A DNA stretch of 64,000 bases from Bdellovibrio sp. ZAP7. Lineage in GTDB: Bacteria; Bdellovibrionota_B; Oligoflexia; Oligoflexales; RGVZ01. Shown here one piece after another: positions 62,453-64,000 of the stretch (positions within the stretch are counted from its first letter, which is position 1; the number at the start of each line of letters is the position of its first letter). Position numbers and translations under genes: made by a program. The notes below the pieces were generated by a model that was not told the DNA's origin, ran no database searches, and was given only the letters and a program-made list of their open reading frames with translations. Where the stretch lies: positions 1-64,000 of the forward strand of contig CAMDKS010000016.1 in the NCBI GenBank assembly GCA_945900755.1, read 5' to 3'.

Positions 62453-63403
62453 CTATTTTTTGGATGCTTCTTTAAAATAGGGAATACTTTTTTCGAGACC
62501 ATCTGCAAGTTTCACTTTGGGCGACCAATCCTTGAGAATTGATTTTGTGAGTGTTAAATCTGGTCGTCGCTGCTTTGGATCATCGGCCGGCAGAGGTTTA
62601 AAAATGATCTGTGATTTGCTATCCGTTTTCGCCACGACGAGTTCAGCCAATTCCAGCATAGTAAACTCATCATCATTGCCAAGATTAAGGGGGCCGGTGG
62701 CACCCTCCGTATGAGCAAAGCGAAATATTCCGTCTACAAGGTCGTCGACGTAACAAAAAGACCGCGTTTGTTTTCCATCACCAAACATGGTGAGGGGCTC
62801 GCCTCGGAGGGCTTGGACAATGAAATTACTAACCACACGGCCATCATCCACCGCCATATTGGGTCCATACGTATTGAATATTCGTATCACCCGCACATCC
62901 ACGCTGTGGGTGCGGTGGTAGTCGAAGCATAGGGTCTCGGCTGCGCGTTTGCCTTCGTCATAGCAACTTCTAATGCCGATAGGGTTAACATTTCCCCAGT
63001 ACGTTTCTTTTTGTGGGTGTTGGTGCGGATCTCCGTAAACCTCGCTGGTGCTTGCTTGCAAAATTCTCGCTTTAGTACGTTTTGCAAGACCAAGCATATT
63101 CATAGTCCCCAGCACGCTTGTTTTCATGGTCCATATGGGATCGGATTGATAATGAACTGGGCTAGCTGGACATGCAAAATTGAGAATTAAATCAGCTTCA
63201 CATTCCAGAGGCTGAATAATGTCGTGTGTAAGAATCTTGAACCGCGGATTTTTCAGCAGTGGTTCAATGTTGGATTTTTGACCAGTGTGGAACGTATCGA
63301 CAGCAACAACGTCCCAACCATCGTTCAAAAATTTTGTGCACAAATGGCTGCCAATAAACCCTGCGCCACCGGTTATCACCACTCGATTTCGGCCAAAACC
63401 CAT
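62453..63403 (-). CDS. UDP-glucuronate decarboxylase-like SDR (UDP-xylose synthase type)
   Basis: 316 aa. Extended [16 protein letters not shown] (NAD-binding), [51 protein letters not shown] (catalytic YxxxK) and [26 protein letters not shown]. The [12 protein letters not shown] and YDEGKR blocks are typical of UXS enzymes making UDP-xylose from UDP-glucuronate for envelope glycans. Followed by the hydrolase at 61585. Confidence 0.88.
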   Translation of the reverse strand: MGFGRNRVVITGGAGFIGSHLCTKFLNDGWDVVAVDTFHTGQKSNIEPLLKNPRFKILTHDIIQPLECEADLILNFACPASPVHYQSDPIWTMKTSVLGTMNMLGLAKRTKARILQASTSEVYGDPHQHPQKETYWGNVNPIGIRSCYDEGKRAAETLCFDYHRTHSVDVRVIRIFNTYGPNMAVDDGRVVSNFIVQALRGEPLTMFGDGKQTRSFCYVDDLVDGIFRFAHTEGATGPLNLGNDDEFTMLELAELVVAKTDSKSQIIFKPLPADDPKQRRPDLTLTKSILKDWSPKVKLADGLEKSIPYFKEASKK

Positions 63404-63794
63404 ATCAAACCTTCCTTAAAGACTTTTGCGCATCGCGAGTTCGTTCGGACGGCTTCGTAGGCGCACTCTACTAGGCGTGATACTCGCTCACTAGCATAGC
63501 TGCTTTAGGGCCAAACCGTCTAGCCCGTTTCTGGCGCGAAAGCGCCAGAAACGTGTCCTGACCCCGTAGGGCGAAGGATACCAGCGAATATAAGCCTTCT
63601 GGCTTTTCTGATCCTTGCACTTTGATTTAGAGCTTTTTCATTGAGACTCATTTTAAAATTTGTAGTTCTGGCACTTTCATTTCACCTCAAGGCCAAGTAC
63701 AATTGGACAACGAAAATACATATTGCTGCGTATATTTTACTCACGCTGCTGTAAGTAAATTGTTTAGTCAACCGTAAGTAAGAGGAATCCAATT
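63404..63794. other. Intergenic region upstream of sucC
   Basis: About 390 bp between the divergent SDR and sucC genes. It contains a 12-bp GNRA-capped hairpin (63526-63553) and an AT-rich stretch at about 63700-63780 likely to include the sucC promoter. No convincing ORF. Confidence 0.4.
63526..63553. repeat. Perfect 12-bp hairpin with GAAA loop
   Basis: CGTTTCTGGCGC-GAAA-GCGCCAGAAACG. A GNRA tetraloop on the plus strand and 12 uninterrupted pairs make a very stable RNA hairpin. No T-run follows. It lies 240 bp before sucC and 120 bp before the SDR gene on the other strand. Confidence 0.65.
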
Positions 63795-64000
63795 ATGAAC
63801 ATCCATGAATATCAGGCCAAAGCATTATTCGCTCTAAGCGGGGTACCAGTGCCAGAAGGCTACTTTGCAGGAAGTCCAATCGAAGCTGAGTTTGCATTTC
63901 GACGCCTTGGTGGCCCTGTGGCCGTTGTTAAGGCTCAGGTTCATGCGGGCGGCCGCGGAAAGGGTGGGGGAGTTAAACTCGTTAAGTCTCCTGACGAATG
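63795..64000 (+). CDS. sucC: Succinate-CoA ligase beta subunit (5' part)
   Basis: Partial: the first 68 codons, running off the right edge and absent from the ORF track. [20 protein letters not shown] is the characteristic SucC start, followed by [20 protein letters not shown], the ATP-grasp N-terminal strand. AAGAGG lies just before the ATG. With SucD (expected next) it converts succinyl-CoA to succinate with nucleotide triphosphate formation in the TCA cycle. Confidence 0.95.
   Translation, partial: MNIHEYQAKALFALSGVPVPEGYFAGSPIEAEFAFRRLGGPVAVVKAQVHAGGRGKGGGVKLVKSPDE

Noticed and set aside
1-64000. Search by eye for tRNA, rRNA, tmRNA, RNase P RNA, SRP RNA and CRISPR arrays
   Set aside because: No characteristic sequences or regularly spaced repeats were seen; the only tandem repeat is the protein-coding one in fliL. 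A covariance-model scan (tRNAscan-SE, Infernal) would be decisive.

Overview
The window looks like a chromosomal segment of a flagellated Gram-negative bacterium, most probably of the Bdellovibrio / Oligoflexia (Bdellovibrionota) type. This is inferred from gene content and order, not from a search. The Gram-negative envelope is supported by an Omp85-type barrel, HldD, TatB, several lipoproteins and beta-barrel proteins. Further hints are a myxobacteria/Bdellovibrio-type outer-membrane barrel (21 kb), the rpmH-rnpA-yidD-yidC-jag-mnmE cluster, and a flagellar export cluster ending in flhF-flhG-fliA-cheY.

Layout. 0.3-4.5 kb: three minus-strand envelope genes, including a papain-like lipoprotein whose stop overlaps the start of a small barrel-like protein. 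4.9-10 kb: conserved ribosome / membrane-insertion / tRNA-modification cluster rpmH, rnpA, yidD, yidC, jag, mnmE, with rnpA/yidD and yidD/yidC overlapping at ATGA. 10-17.6 kb: an accessory island bracketed by two direct copies (about 94% identical over 144 bp) of the 3' end of an IS3/IS481-type transposase. It holds a complete IS66-family element (10299-13410, near-identical termini, perfect 8-bp target duplication GGTAAAAG), an HD hydrolase, a frameshifted ABC-2 permease remnant, and an XRE-type regulator divergent from a catalase-like haem protein followed by a SnoaL-like protein.

17.9-36.7 kb: mixed core and lineage-specific genes: GYF-like membrane protein, phosphoglucomutase, OMP, HD-GYP-like regulator, ssb, smc, lipoproteins, Omp85-type barrel, hldD, tatB, lysA, cytochrome c, and a secreted protein with a strong 5' hairpin. 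37-50.3 kb: a long co-directional flagellar cluster fliL-fliM-fliN-fliO-fliP-fliQ-fliR-flhB-flhA-flhF-flhG-fliA-cheY followed by a PilZ-like and a DUF2802-like gene. It is preceded by a sigma-54-like promoter motif. It encodes the C-ring switch, the export gate, the polar placement GTPase/ATPase pair, the late sigma factor and the response regulator that acts on FliM.

50.3-64 kb: alpha/beta hydrolases, a YbhN-like membrane protein, a vWA-domain lipoprotein, a REC-REC-TPR protein with non-canonical receiver sites, GTP-type PEP carboxykinase, a GlcD-like FAD oxidase, purC, a UDP-glucuronate decarboxylase-like SDR, and the 5' end of sucC running off the window. No tRNA, rRNA or CRISPR array was recognised. 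The most informative points are the intact IS66 element with a zinc-finger-less transposase, the remnant-bracketed island, the His-rich repeat in FliL, and the two regulators with altered receiver domains.
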